From assembly GCA_038380435.1 (NCBI GenBank), contig JAWZYU010000009.1, forward strand, positions 60,231,901-60,295,900: DNA of 64,000 nucleotides, given 5' to 3'. Origin of the DNA: Ryuthela nishihirai (lineage: Eukaryota > Arthropoda > Arachnida > Araneae > Heptathelidae). Within the stretch, counting starts at the first letter, position 1. Each line of letters begins with the position of its first letter. Position numbers and translations under genes: made by a program. A model generated the notes under the pieces. It was not told the origin of the DNA. It was given only the letters and a program-made list of their open reading frames with translations, and did no database searches. This document shows positions 22,103-34,389 of the stretch, one piece after another.

Positions 22103-23683
22103 TATATTCGTAACTATTACAGTGTAGGGGCAAAATACTAATCGAAGTAAGAAAGGATGCAGAAAGAAAAAAAACCTTGAAAAGATGTTCTATGTTTCCG
22201 AGATTTGAATTTTTTTGGGGGAAATGTTTTTGTTAAATAATACCACTTGAGAATAGCTAAACAAAAATATTCATTAGAAAACGTGTTTTTAATCCTATTC
22301 GGTAGTATTGAATATTAGGCGTCTCTATAATATTTTTCCTACATCCGGGTGCCATCTTTCGTTTCTTAACATTATTCACTTTAAATTCACGAAACTTGGC
22401 CATGTGACCCATTTGTTCACAAGATATTCCAAAAAAAAAACGTAAAGAACAATTCTCTCACTCCACTATATTAAAACTGAATTGCACGTATAAAAATGAT
22501 ACTATAAAAATTTGATCTTTTTATGGTTCTTCTATATCAAGTTTCGAGTTAAGTGAAGTAAAAATACCTACTTGCAGGAGCTATTTTAAAAGCACGGTTC
22601 AGGTGAAGATAGTCTACATTTTTTTTTCACAATATCCAGGTAAAATATTCTGCATTAGATTTCATAAGTATAAAAATCTGAGAGTATAATGGAGTTTTAA
22701 GTTATAATGGAGTCTCAGTTCTTTGGAAATCGATCGAGTCTTTCTTAGTCGCCTTTTTGTCTGAAAAGTTGAGGTTAATTTAGTGTAAGGAAGGCGTGCC
22801 TTGGTCCGCTTTAATTACCTGTTTTCTGCCTGAAGCCTCTTCTTTTGTTCTCCTCTATTCTAACTGTGTTCGTCGTTGTATAGCAATCGATAATCTGATT
22901 AATTCTGACTTTCAATTAACCGCTTCCGGACGAACTAGTCACCGCATATTTCGGCATAAATTAGCTGACTGCTGACACCAGATAGTAAAAGCTTGTCTTC
23001 ATGGGAAAAATCGACTAATTTCAAGGTAAATCATGAAAATTAAGTTTTCAATGTCTTCTTATACATATGAGTTATTAGTTTGAAACTAACATTGAAAGTA
23101 CTTTAAAAATATGTTTTTTTGTTCAGTTCATTCACCTTACACGACCAAAGAATATAGATATTAAAAAGAAAAATTACAGTTCTTTTTATTAAAGAAGTGC
23201 GTTTCGTTATATAAATTAATTCGTTTTATGAAAAGAACAGATGTTGTATTCTTAATAGATATCAGAAAACTTCATAATTTTGATATTTACTTTATTTTAG
23301 CTAAAGGAATGAGAGAAAACGGCATCAAATCTTAAGAAATTATGCCTGAAATTTCTTTTAAAAAGTACTTTAAATGAATAAATATTAATAAAGGAAAGTA
23401 GGACTGTAAAAATATTATTTGTTATAAATGTTTCCAGAATTACTTTTATTTCCATTTTTGTGCATGTTTTCACACCTGTTTTCTGTTTCATACAGCTTTC
23501 TGTAACTGCCTTTAGTTTGAAAAATTAGTGTTATATGAGATGATTAGGTTTTTACAAAGTGAAGAATGGGCCAGAAAACAAATAGGGCTCAACGATTTTG
23601 CCATCTCAATATCAAGTTCAGATAATTGAAGTAGCTGCACACCAATCACAACAAATTAGAAACAAACTCTAAATCATATTTAT
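22103..23683. other. AT-rich DNA without a recognised gene
   Basis: No frame over 64 codons with a plausible product. A moderately GC-rich part at 22740-22960 is unassigned. Confidence 0.5.
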
Positions 23684-23728
23684 CAGTGGCGGCTGGTGAC
23701 TAAAACGTTTCGTCACCAGCCACCACTG
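23684..23728. repeat. Hairpin: 17-bp inverted repeat, 11-base loop
   Basis: CAGTGGCGGCTGGTGAC (23684-23700) and GTCACCAGCCACCACTG (23712-23728), one mismatch. CAGTGGCGG is also the kind of end seen in the hAT-like element at 27874-28197 (right end inward CAGTGGCGGATCC). This may be two fused ends left after internal deletion. Confidence 0.75.
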
Positions 23729-24439
23729 AAAAACAAAAAAAATACCGCCAAACACGCTGCCAAAAATAACACTTTGATTCGCTCAGGCAGGGCCCAGATG
23801 TAAGAAACAATATTTTCTCTTTTTTTTCTCAGCTATTTTCAAAACGAATGAAACTTCATGAAAATCTAAAAAGAAATAAAACACTCGAAGCATTCTGGTT
23901 CTTTCTAGTTCAATTTAGCAATTTGGCTCTCCCCTATAATAATTGCCTGTATATATAAATGCACACACACATATATAATTCCTTTCGATTTTCGTAATTT
24001 TAGTGGAGCTGCATTCTTGCATGAATCAGCTTCATGCATGCAATACGATTTCATGTGCGAACCAGACCATAGAATTTGCAAGATTTTTTGTTAGCTATTT
24101 TTAACGAAAAGAAATTGTGATCCGAAGAAAGTGGCAAGGATAATATTTCAGACGAAAGGACTGTTCTTTCTAAGAAAGTAGAGTTGGCAGACCTTTTTTA
24201 TAAGAAATTTAAAATATCGCAATAAAAAATTCTTTAGTCTTAAATGTTTTTTTTTTTAAAATACGTAATAATCAGGAAACAGAAATTCTGTACAAATTAA
24301 AAAACATAATGGGAAAACCGAAATACGACTCCAGGTTAGGTTGTTGCTTACGGTAAACTTTTACTCATTAAACGTTTCTTGATGAGTGAGTTGAGTCAAA
24401 AATTGATGTTTCTAGTTGAGAGGAATGGGGTCTGGTAGT
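23729..24439. other. AT-rich DNA without a recognised gene
   Basis: Nothing recognised. Confidence 0.5.
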
Positions 24440-24740
24440 ATTCATCTAATGCCAAGTGGTCCAATGCCGATTCGTCCAATGCCGTTTGGTCCAATGCCAT
24501 TCGTCTAACGGGACGATTCGGCCGAAGGACAATTGGTCCAAAGGGACGATTCGTCCAATCCCGTTTCGTCCAATGCCATTCGTCTAATGGGACGATGTGT
24601 TCAAAGGACAATTGGTTCAAAGGGACGATTCGTCCAAAGCCGATTCGTCTAATGAGACAATTCTTCCAATGAGACAACTCGAACAGAGTTCTTTCGTCTA
24701 ATAAGATAATTCGTCCAATGAAACAACTCGTCCAAAGCTC
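24440..24740. repeat. Degenerate array of CGTCCAATG/CCGATTCGTC motifs
   Basis: Repeated, inexact units such as ATTCGTCCAATGCCG, GGGACGATTCG and GGACAATTGGTCCAAAGG follow one another without a fixed period. Many contain short palindromes (ATTGGTCCAAT-like). The related TTGGATGAAACGG and GGACGAATCG motifs flank the MITE at 27874-28197. The apparent 120-codon minus frame is an artefact of the repeat. It may be the inside of a decayed transposon or a minisatellite. Confidence 0.75.
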
Positions 24741-24978
24741 TTTCGTTGAAAAATGCAATAGCTAATGACGATAATATAATGTTAACAGAACCGGATATCG
24801 GTGGCCGGGTAGGGTCTCTGAGAGTTCTAGGAAGGGTAAGAGAGACGGAAAAAATTGCTGAACTTACATATTTATTATGCATATTAGTTCTTTCGTCTAA
24901 TAAGATAATTCATCAATTAAACAACTCGTCCAAAGCTCTTTCGTTGAAAAATGCCATAGCTAATGACGATAATATAAT
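24687..24978. repeat. Direct duplication of about 94 bp
   Basis: 24687-24780 and 24886-24978 share AGTTCTTTCGTCTAATAAGA through TGACGATAATATAAT with few differences. The 105 bases between are unrelated and include GGTGGCCGGGTAGGGTC. Looks like a duplication or an insertion with a long duplicated target. Confidence 0.85.
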
Positions 24979-25711
24979 AAGGAAAGCAACTTTTAAATCA
25001 AAGGATGGATAAGCATAGGGTGTTTATATATTCTTCTTAGTTCGTCCGACATCTGTGTCATCAGGCTAGGGGCAGGCGGTACTTCAACTCTGACTTCGAG
25101 GGGCGGGGGGAAGCATCTCCTTGTTGCATCCTTTTGACGATGAAGAGGTAAACATCTCCGTCGCACTGCCGATGACATGGACGCGAACCCTAAGTCGACC
25201 GTCACATAAGCAGTTGGATAATTGGTTGCCAAAGAGAGGCGGCTGCATCAACTTGGTTTTGTTGAAAGGTGGGGGGGGGGGGGTGTCCTCACTGGTCAGA
25301 CGATCAGAAAGTATAAACTCTGTTTCTCTGCTTCTGATTCAAAGTCCTGCAGGCCAAGCAGTGATCCTATTCAAATTCACCCCATTCAAGAGAGTCCATC
25401 CGATTATTAAATATTTTTCAATATATGTACTTCCTTCACTACACTTCTATACACTCATTTCCAATGATTCTTATATTCCGATACAGAATCTGCAAGGGGA
25501 AATCAGAGCTGTGGCCACCCCGTGCTTCTACTTGTTCCAAGTCTAACTGCTACATTCTCTCTGTCCAAAATCTCGGATCTCACTGAACTCCTGCTCCACC
25601 TCGCTACTATCTCTCACGTTCCATCCCCCTTGTTTTTCACGAATAGGTGGTATGTTCAATAGACCATCTGTAGCATCTGCAGATGAACTTAAATAAAATA
25701 AAATAAATAAA
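24979..25711. other. GC-richer unassigned segment with a G13 run
   Basis: 25070-25300 is clearly more GC-rich than its surroundings and has a G run at about 25268-25280. Frames (for example 25121-25546) cross the G run and resemble nothing known to me. Confidence 0.4.
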
Positions 25712-25900
25712 TACCTCCTCAAGCAGCTGCTTGCCACAGAGGTCTGACAGGAGCCTATCAGTTTATATGCCAAAGCAGAAGATCTGAGAGGATGGCAGGA
25801 CCTCAGAAGAAAAACGATACATACATCCATGCCTTACCCGGGGATCGAACCCAGGTTCCTTAGATCAGTAGCCAAGCGCGTTAACCACTCGGCCATTTGC
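25712..25900 (-). mobile_element. SINE family 2, near full-length
   Basis: Minus strand: GGCCGAGTGGTTAACGCGCT (A box), B box GGGTTCGATCCCCGGG, GGCATGGATGTATGT, and the end GGCAAGCAGCTGCTTGAGG followed by a TATTTATTTATTTTA tail. Here the tRNA head is well kept and resembles a Ser/Leu-type isoacceptor with its longer variable region, though I cannot fold it reliably. Confidence 0.85.
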
Positions 25901-26523
25901 GAATCATAAATTGCACCCAGGGGGTCTGTCTCTGGGCTAGACGTTCACATCAACGCATGGGAGAAGGGGATTTTTCGTTGGTGAAAATAAACATTTGACG
26001 ATGTCCAGTTCTAAATCTGCAGTTGCAATGGGGACGATTTCCCAAACACAGATTCTCGTGTGAGGTCGCATTTAAGTTGTCGGCATTCGTTTGCACCCCG
26101 AGACAATTCCGTGTCTGACCTTACACTGTAAGTGAAAAAATGGGGGGTTCTGCCTGTCGTCTACCCATGGGGTGCTTGTCAGAGTGTCGTGTTGTTTATC
26201 AGAAGGATGTGAAACATGGGCAGTAAGCGTACTGTGTGTGTGGCCTTTCGCTGCAGCTGCGAGTTTCGTCCTCTCCTAAAGTGTAAGTAACATGGAATCT
26301 GTTCGTGTGTGCCTCTGTGTTGGAAAAAAAAATCAATTAAGTGAAAAATAAAAAAAAAATCGTTATGCCTGATATAAAATCAGGGCATAACAGTAAGCAG
26401 CTGATTGAGGGAGTATTTATTTTCGTTTTTTAAGGTCCTAATAATGACAAAATAATGCAATGGCTCTAAATTGTAATATGAAGGTAAAATATAACTAATG
26501 ATGACTAATATATGCATGATATA
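25901..26523. other. Unassigned sequence of mixed composition
   Basis: 25910-26300 is more GC-rich than average and could be old exon or LTR sequence; no splice-bounded frame was found. Confidence 0.4.
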
Positions 26524-27737
26524 AAGAGTCATATCAGAATAATATGACCACCTACCTAATAATGGGAATAACCACCCTTGGCCCAGATAACAGCGGCGAG
26601 AATGCGCGTCATGGACGCAATGAGGTTCTGGCAGGTTGCCAGAGGCACACATGCCCATTCGGAGACCAGCAGAGCATTAAGATTCCCGAGATGACGTGGT
26701 TGTGTGTCCGCACACCGAACCTGTCGATCCAAATGGTCCCACAAGTGTTCTATGGGATTGAGGTCAGGCGATTTCACCAGACAAAGAAGACCGGAGACAT
26801 CGCTGTTGTGTTCCTGAAACCAGTCACGCACCACCTTAACGACATTGCAGGGCGCATTGTTCTGTTGGTACACACCATCACCAGGGTAAACGTCCAACAT
26901 GAAGGGATGCATGTGGTCAGCGAGGATCGACAGGTAGCCGTTGGCGTTCAGGGACCCATCCAGTGGTACCAGCAGTCCCAGGTCATACCAGGAAAACACC
27001 CCCCAGACATGCACACTGCCACCGCTGGCCTGTACTTGACTGACAAGCATGTCAGGGTGTTGGTTTTCATGTGTCTGACGCCGTATCCGCCACCGCCCAT
27101 CACTTCTGTGGAGTAGAAACCTCGATTCGTTGGAGAAGGCAAACTTTTTCCACTCATCCACTGTCCAATTACGGTAGTCCCATGTGAACTGCAGGCGTCG
27201 TTACCGATGGACCTTGGTTAACACAGGCGCCTTTACGCAGTGTCGACTCTGGAAACCCATGCGAAACACGGTTCACTCTATTGTTATTGAGGAACATACC
27301 TGTGTGTCCAGCATTCATTTAAGTGGTCAATTGCTCCACTATTGCATGTCGATTGCCCTTTACCAGTCGACGGATGCGATGTTCTCCTCTGGGGTCGATG
27401 GCATTTAGGGCTCCACGGTTATGATGTCTGGAAGTATTCGGTGTGCCAGCGGTCCATTCTTGGTACACCTTTACTACAGCACCTCGCGAACAGCCCACAA
27501 AGTCTGCTGTTTCCGAGATGCTTCCACCCTTGGCATGGTAGCCGATGATCATTCCTTTTTGAACATCTGTCAAATCAATACCTCTGCCCATTGTGCTCAC
27601 ATTATGCACTATGGCTCATCTGTCCTGGCCGGCTGCTTATATCTCCGTGCAGTCGACCATGTCATATGCACCCTGTGATGCGCCTGGGCAGGTACACTGT
27701 GATTTCATGGGTGGTCATATTATTCTGATACGACTGT
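26524..27737 (-). mobile_element. DD36E Tc1-type transposon, copy 2, minus strand
   Basis: Ends match the family repeats (right end inward CACAGTCGTATCAGAATAAT; left end diverged in the first few bases), flanked by TA at 26522-26523 and 27738-27739. 1214 bases, no large insertions. Confidence 0.9.
26556..27591 (-). pseudogene. DD36E transposase, copy 2, catalytic residues lost
   Basis: Starts at the ATG at 27591 (GRGIDLTDVQ). An N-terminal frame carries the helix-turn-helix (GSISETADFVGCSRGAVVK) to about 27320; a second frame of 201 codons (27161-26556) carries the catalytic part. The first box reads FSNESRF and the second QQNNAP: both D are now N, while the E box (SPDLNPIEHLWD) is intact. 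Spacing between the second and third positions is again 36. Two D-to-N changes in an otherwise long open frame mean it is catalytically dead even if expressed. A frameshift separates the two frames. Confidence 0.9.
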
Positions 27738-27739
27738 GT

Positions 27740-28290
27740 ATATAAAGAAAGGTTTATACCCTTTGGCAATAGACGAATTGTCTACATACATGAACTGCTG
27801 CTTTAGAAAATTTGTTGTAGACAAATCATCCAATTTGACCAATCATATCATTTTATGAATCGCACCATTGGACCAGGGGCAGATCCAGAAAATGTCTTTT
27901 GGGGGGGGGGGGCGGAATCTTTTAGAATTAACAAATCCGCTGACGAAAAAATAGATTTTCACAACTGTACTAGGCCTTTAGGCCAAAACATAGCCTGTTC
28001 TTTTTTCTAAATTCTTCTTCTTTCGGACACAAAAGCAATGTAATGAAATAAGATTACACGCAATAATAAAATCGATCTCATGTATAATAATAAATAATGT
28101 TAACAAAATCAATTTACTATGTAAGGATAAATAAATTTTCTCGTTCTTCTTCTGGTTCTAGGGAGCGGGGTCCCCTTTCCTCTTGGATCCGCCACTGCAT
28201 TGGATGAAACGGTAATGGACGAATCGTACCGTTGGATGAAACGGAATTGGGCGAATTATAATTAGACGCATCGTCCAGGACCTGAGGAAT
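27740..28290. repeat. Fragments of the CGTCCAATG-type repeat around a MITE
   Basis: TAGACGAATTGTC (27770), AAATCATCCAATTTGACC, then beyond the MITE TTGGATGAAACGG twice, GGACGAATCG and GCATCGTCC. These are the same words, often inverted, as in the array at 24440-24740, suggesting a broken older repeat into which the MITE was inserted. Confidence 0.5.
27874..28197. mobile_element. hAT-like MITE, 8-bp target duplication
   Basis: The left end is CAGGGGCAGATCCAGA; the right, read inward, CAGTGGCGGATCCAAGAGG. Flanked by CATTGGAC (27866-27873) and CATTGGAT (28198-28205), an 8-base direct repeat with one mismatch, the hAT signature. 324 bases, non-coding, with a G run near 27901-27912 and a G/C-rich right subterminal region. 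Confidence 0.8.
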
Positions 28291-31200
28291 GGAATAATAA
28301 ATTGAGCAATGTAAACCTTAGAAATGAAGAAATTAACTTGTGGTGGTGAGGATGCTATAGACACTATACAGATTTTTGTAAAATAATTGTTAGTAGAAAA
28401 CGACAAATAGAGTCTTCTCCGAGTTTAGAAAAGGGCAAGAACAAAAAAGTACTGTCCTTTCCAAAAAAGGCCAGTTAGAAAGACTAATATTACTGCATAC
28501 ATCAATATAATATACAATGAATTGTAAAAAGATGTCTAAAAAATTCTATTACGAAATGTCATGCCACCAGTGGTAAGGAGGGAACGAAACAAATTTTTAT
28601 TTCGTCACGTGTAATTAGATATTCTGCTTGAACTGCGCCGAATGTGGTGTTGGGCCAGATGACAAACTATTTACCAACTCTATAGTAGAGGACAATCAAT
28701 TAGTCCCTTGATTACTTTCACCCTTATTTTGGTGAAATAATAGGTTCGCGGGTGGTTACACCCATACCAATGTATGTCTCAGACTTGCTGCTCCAAGTGA
28801 TGTACAGATATATGTCCAACAATTCACGCACGAGAGTTGTATAGGGACGACACAGTTCATTCACACTGATATACAATCACGTGCTGGGGATGCACTCGAC
28901 TCCGTAGGCCTTTGCTGCTTTGCTGCTGCAAACAATTATTCAATGTGGTGGAGAACCGTACTTTGCAGATTCTCGCTTTACCGACCTCAAACTTGGTGAA
29001 AGGATAATCAACTTTTACCTGCAATGTGGTTCAGTAAGAACTCACTTCAGTTCCACAGAACTGTATTTGATTTACCAAGAACCTTGATTCTCACATAGAA
29101 TCGAATCCTCTCCTTAAGGGTTTGTTTGAGTAAGAGTCCGTCCTTTGACGTGTGTTCAAATGTCCTTCGGGTTTAACAGTTACACTCAAGACTGTTGTTT
29201 ACTTTTGCTACCATAGAGTCCAGTGTATGAACTCGCGCCTCAGGCTAGTTGTAAATGGCCTTAAAAAGGCTTTTCGGACTCGGCACATGCAGGCAGCCAG
29301 CTGAGACCCAAAAACAAAATCAATGAGTCACATCCCCACAATAGCACTTCCAAAAACACGCTTAATACATAAAAATATTTACAACAACAAAAATATAATA
29401 AAAATGCAATAATAAATAAAAATAAATAAATTTGAGGGGTAGGAGAAGCAGAAGGTATAGAAACGAAAAACTTTGCAACTCAGACATTGCATTAAGTTAA
29501 GAATTTCTGTCGAATCTTTTTGTTAAAATATGCTATTTGTATTTATTATAAACAAAATGTTAATTTTCTTTTCTAAATATTATACTTTCATATCGAAATG
29601 TTCATCCTAAACTGTCCATACCTAAATGCTCTTTGGCAAAATAAAAAGTTGCCATTCCAATTTAAGTTCAAACACATTCTGCCAGGAAAGTTTAGGCTTG
29701 TTTAACACAATCAAATGAAGATTTTCTCTGGGAAACAAGATATTCGACTATTAGTTGCTTTGGTTGAATCTACCAATCAACCAAAAAATATAACAGCCAC
29801 TCTGAATTGATGACCTATCATCTGCAATTTATTACTACTGTATTTGAGCACAGGCGGATTTGCATAATAGCTATAACACATAGTGTTAAGATTCCAGACT
29901 TGTGGCCGTAATGTTAAAATTCGTGTTGTATCAACAAAAGCAGACATCTTAATACTGAACTGCAGTGTAAATGATGTGATTGTCTACATAACACGGCAAA
30001 TAATTATTGAAAAAAGAATATGAAAATGACTTTATATTGATTTAGACATGACAAATAATGAATCCTAAATTTGGTTCCGTTTATTACTTTTTGAGATTAT
30101 TTTTGGTGTTTAATGGACGAATAGCCCCTGATTTACACAATATTCTCATAATTTGATATAACTGTAACGAAATTATATTGTTTCTAATAGATAATAAACA
30201 TCTCTTAAATTTTTAGTAGGAATGACATCCCGTTTAAATCTTTGAGACTGGAGTTTTTCCCAACCATTCAGATTAAGTCATGAAATGCCTAATATACATA
30301 CCACAATATATAAAAAAGCATTTAATTCAGGTATAGAAATTAAAGTAGTCCACCAGTTAATAGTTACCTTATACTACGTAGCGACTGAAAAGATTAAAAG
30401 GTTAAACCAAATTTAAAAGTCTTCAGTATCGCATTCTGAACAACTAAGCAAGACATGTAATCAGAACTTAATTTGTGATGGAATGACAGGCGCTTATTCA
30501 GAGAGAGTGCTTATGGTTGTACTGTACCTCCCACTTAAATTTTTGTAAGCCCGAAATTGAAAAATGATAAAACTAATCATATCTGTATGAGCCACTAGCA
30601 CAGACACATAAAACGCTTTAAACAAAGCAAAGCACCATTTGTGATTCAAGAACAATACATGTTTCTTTGATAAAACGTTAGATAAAATGCCTCCAATGCA
30701 TTCATATAAAAATAAGCACATCCTATTCCCAATTACGAGTACAAAAAGTCTTAACTACGTTACTGACTGCAGTGCGACAAATTTTTCTTTTCAAGAATAT
30801 AGAAAAAATATTGGATTTAGCACTCCTTAGAAAATAAACCTGGATACACACCTGTGGAACTATATGAAACGGCATTCCAGAACTTTACCTTACCAAACTG
30901 TACATGCTGGAATTTTTCAATCGATTTCTTAATTACATATAATAATCAATGAACTTTACTTTTTTCATCGAATATAATTTATTAATTTATTTATTAACGT
31001 AGTCATTTATATCTTGAAACAATCTGCATTGTCATTTCTTTAATGAAAAGTGTTGTTCATTTCCAAAGCAAATACAGACAGGAAGTTTTCGAATCCCTTT
31101 GGGCATTGTTTAGGAAGATTAAGATCGGCTTATTAATATCATGGAATAAAAATGAGCATCTAGAAAAGGAATGACTAACTTCTATGTGCTTGAAGGAGAG

Positions 31201-33097
31201 TAACTGAGGTTTTGCCCCTTCGAAGGCCGCGGATGATTAATACACGAATGTCAGCAACGTCATAAATGAAAACTAATGTAATAATTTAATAAAATAAATT
31301 TCGCAAGTAAAATAAGATTGAATAAGTTAAACAAATAATTTAATAATAACGTAATTCGAATAATCTTCAAAATTTTATAAGATCAACGAACAAAAAATTA
31401 ATAGTTTCATTTTGCATTAAACAATGATGAAATATTAGAATTAATATCTAAGATAATGTTGACCGTTGTATGAACTCAGCAGTCGCCAAATTCAATTTAT
31501 ATAAAATTTAGCGAAATAGAATTTATTTTTTAGTAAATTCTGGAGATCACTGTCGATCAACCAATTTATGTGTGAGAATTTAAAAGTGTTCAATGAAGCT
31601 TAAGCTTCAGTTTAGAGATTCAAAATATATTTTAAAGTGTGTTTCATCCAAAATAGCAGCAGAAAAAGCGGTTTTTACTAGTTAGTTTTTTTACTGTTTC
31701 CCTATTGTTAGAAAAAAAGATAGGTAACATCTTTTTTTTTTAAAGAATATCTTCTGTGGGTCACCAGTTAGCCACCAATGACCTAGAAAAATTACCCTTC
31801 CTGCACTAATAAAATCTGACACAAACAAATATTCCTGAGTAATAAAAAGTTCAGCAACGATAAAAGAAGCCAGTGTCGTCGTAACGACTTTCACTCAAAA
31901 GATCAGGATCCGTAATTTGGTAGAATTTAATGCGATTCCATTAAACAGAGCTTAAGCGCAAACACACATGAATTAACTTCAGGAGTTCATCTCCTATGTT
32001 TCGTTTTAAACAAAGCTTCTACGAATTTAACATTAATCACATTCCTCAGGAACATCGAAAATATAATTTTCCCCTCTCTTGGATTTTGAAACGCTTTTCT
32101 AGTTACATTAATCAATACAAACATCACTTATAAATATAAAAATCATATTCCCTCTAAACAAAATCTATTCTATGCTACTAAATACAGAATAACAATCATT
32201 TCACAACTCACATTTTTAGATATAGGAAGTTGAAACTAAAGCTAATAAAATAGATAATTCATTAGTATTACAAAATCAAAACTCAACAACATCAAATGAA
32301 GTGATTAACTCGAATGACAACTTAACACGAAATAGTTTAGTTTGAGTAAATATCATGTATACAAGTGTGTATAATACTTTTGTGATTAAACTTCATAAAG
32401 TTCCAGATCGTGTCATTTAATCAAGGCATATTTTTATCCATCATGTGATAGACAATTGGAAGATTTTACTCCAATATCACAACTGATAAGAGATACCTGA
32501 CGATATTGGTCTGGTACTATGAATACGATGAAGAATACAAGATCGTAGTGCGACTATCCAATTGCACAAATTGTGCATTCATGTTTTAAGGAAGTAAACA
32601 ATGACTTCAGTTCTCTTCTATGCTAATGTTATTCCAGGATGCTGTTCCAATCCAGATGATATGACACAAACTGAAAAGACCCATTCGTAAGTCACAAAGC
32701 CCTGCTCGCCTCGTTGCCTACATTGCGCAAATTCTCAATGGCTGGTTTAAAAATATTTTTCGTGAGAGACTCTAGCATATTTTTTACTCTCTGTTCAGAC
32801 ATGTATTAGGCGATTCAAAAGAAAGCTAAATTAGCAGCTATTACACTAAATAGAGATTCTAATAAATTTTATAAAAATACATAATACATCAAAATATAAT
32901 CGATTGTGTTAAGAGTGACAAGTTCGTAAAATAATCCACAATGCAGAAATTGTTTCTCCAGGTAAATGAATACATACAGGTTGGTTTAGCTGTCTGGATT
33001 TAAGCGCTTCTCCACTTCAAAATGTAATATGAGAAATCATGTCATTATAAAGTACTGAAGAAATCAACAAAACGAGAGAAATAAACTTCATCAAATA
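28291..33097. other. Long AT-rich stretch with no recognised gene
   Basis: No frame above about 80 codons and no transposon ends that I can support. 28560-29330 is more GC-rich and may be a decayed LTR or exon-containing sequence, but I found no paired terminal repeat, primer site or splice-bounded frame. Confidence 0.5.
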
Positions 33098-33460
33098 TAC
33101 ACTGATCGATATTGAAAGTGCCCTATCCAGAAGGATATGTGGTACAAACATGCAAATAGAAGAGTGGAGGTGCGCAGTTGAGATATGCAAATGATGATAA
33201 TCCGGAGCCAACAACGTATGTGGCTCAACAAATACGAGATGCAAGAAGGAAAGGTATAGTATTGTGTTTATGCAGGTGGAAGTGGTGCAAACGTTTGAGG
33301 TTAGGTGGTTCCACTTGGAAATTTTCAGTGAAGGCCGAAAATGGCAGGTTTATCGGCATATCGCCTTCGGCAGGTTTATCGGCATTTGGACATGGAGTCC
33401 CCATAACGACCCGAATGGTAAACTAAAGGTTGCATGAGGCACACCTGAACTCTAGGCAAA

Positions 33461-33633
33461 CTTAAGTATACCCAACCTTGCCTTTGTACCTTAAGTATAC
33501 CCAACCTCGCCTTGGTACCTTAAGTATACCCAACCTTGCCTTGGTACCTTAAGTATACCCAACCTTGCCTTGGTACCTTAAGTATAACCAACCTTGCCTT
33601 GGTACCTTAAGTATACCCAACCTGCCTTGGTAC
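33461..33633. repeat. 29-bp tandem repeat, six copies, inside transposase gene
   Basis: CTTAAGTATACCCAACC begins at 33461, 33490, 33519, 33548, 33577 and 33606, an exact 29-base period; the last copy is one base short. Each unit ends GCCTTGGTAC. It lies where the N-terminal half of the Tc1 transposase should be. Confidence 0.95.
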
Positions 33634-33699
33634 CAATGTCAACTGCCATTGACATCGGTACCAAGGCAGACGAGCGCGAGCAATGCTCATCTGCCTTGG
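33625..33699. repeat. Two overlapping hairpins built from the CCTTGGTACC word
   Basis: First hairpin: 18-base arms 33625-33642 and 33649-33666, one mismatch. Second: CCAAGGCAGACGAGC (33661-33675) and GCTCATCTGCCTTGG (33685-33699), one mismatch. The arms reuse the end of the 29-bp tandem unit, so both structures probably come from the same repair or replication slippage process. Confidence 0.85.
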
Positions 33700-34320
33700 T
33701 ACCGAAGTTTTGCGAACTGGGGTCATGAATGGAGCACTGTTGTGTTCAGTGATGAATCCCGTTTCTATCTGGGTGTTGACGATCAACGGGTTCGTATATG
33801 GCGACAGCCTCGCGAGAGGATGGATCCAGCTTTTGTTTGCGAGTGGCACACCACTCGTCAGTCAGGCATAATGGTATGGGGTGCTATTGGAAATGACAGC
33901 AGGTCACCTCTTTTCTGCATCATGGGAACACTGACAACTGCATGATACGTTAGCGCAGTTCTGCAGCCCGTTTTGTTACCATTCCTGGGAGGCATGCGGC
34001 AGCCCATTTTCCAGCATGACGTTTCCGTGTACACACTGCTAGGGTCTCAAGAAAATGTTTGCAACATGTTCAAGTACCGCCATGGCCAGCATGATTTCCA
34101 TATTTATCCCCAATGGAAAATCTGTGGGGACAACATTGGACTGCGTGTGCAATCCTCTCACCGGTCTGCGCGGAATCTCGATGAATTTTGGAAGCAAATC
34201 AATGCTTCTTGGTGTGTAATTCCTCAGGACCATATCCGTCGACTGTATGACTCATGCCACGTCGTATTGCTGCTTGTATTGCCGTTCACGGCGGTGTAAC
34301 CACCTACTGAGGCAGTCACA
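33700..34320 (+). pseudogene. Tc1 transposase, C-terminal two thirds, broken
   Basis: Reads WSTVVFSDESRFYLGVDDQR (first catalytic box), SGIMVWGAIGNDSRSPL, then after a frameshift QPVLLPFLGGMRQPIFQHD (position of the second catalytic D) and a C-terminal RNLDEFWKQINASW, IPQDHIRRLYDS. The order matches Tc1 transposases of the type ending IPQD.IR.LYDSMPRR. The third catalytic region is scrambled. The N-terminal DNA-binding half is replaced by tandem repeats. Confidence 0.8.
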
Positions 34321-34389
34321 TTGTGCTGCATTATCTCATCTTCAAATCGCTGTAAGTAGCTGCAAATTAAATCATGTTATTACAATATA

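Noticed and set aside
24396..24758. 120-codon minus-strand frame with W/R/L-rich repeats
   Set aside because: It follows the CGTCCAATG-type DNA repeat; the peptide repeat is a by-product.
25121..25546. 141-codon frame
   Set aside because: Crosses a G13 run, has no splice signals and resembles nothing; probably chance.
28560..29330. Possible LTR
   Set aside because: GC-richer than its surroundings and could be read as starting TG and ending CA, but no second copy, target duplication or primer site was found.
33461..33633. CRISPR-like array
   Set aside because: The 29-base units are head-to-tail with no spacers, in an animal genome inside a transposon.
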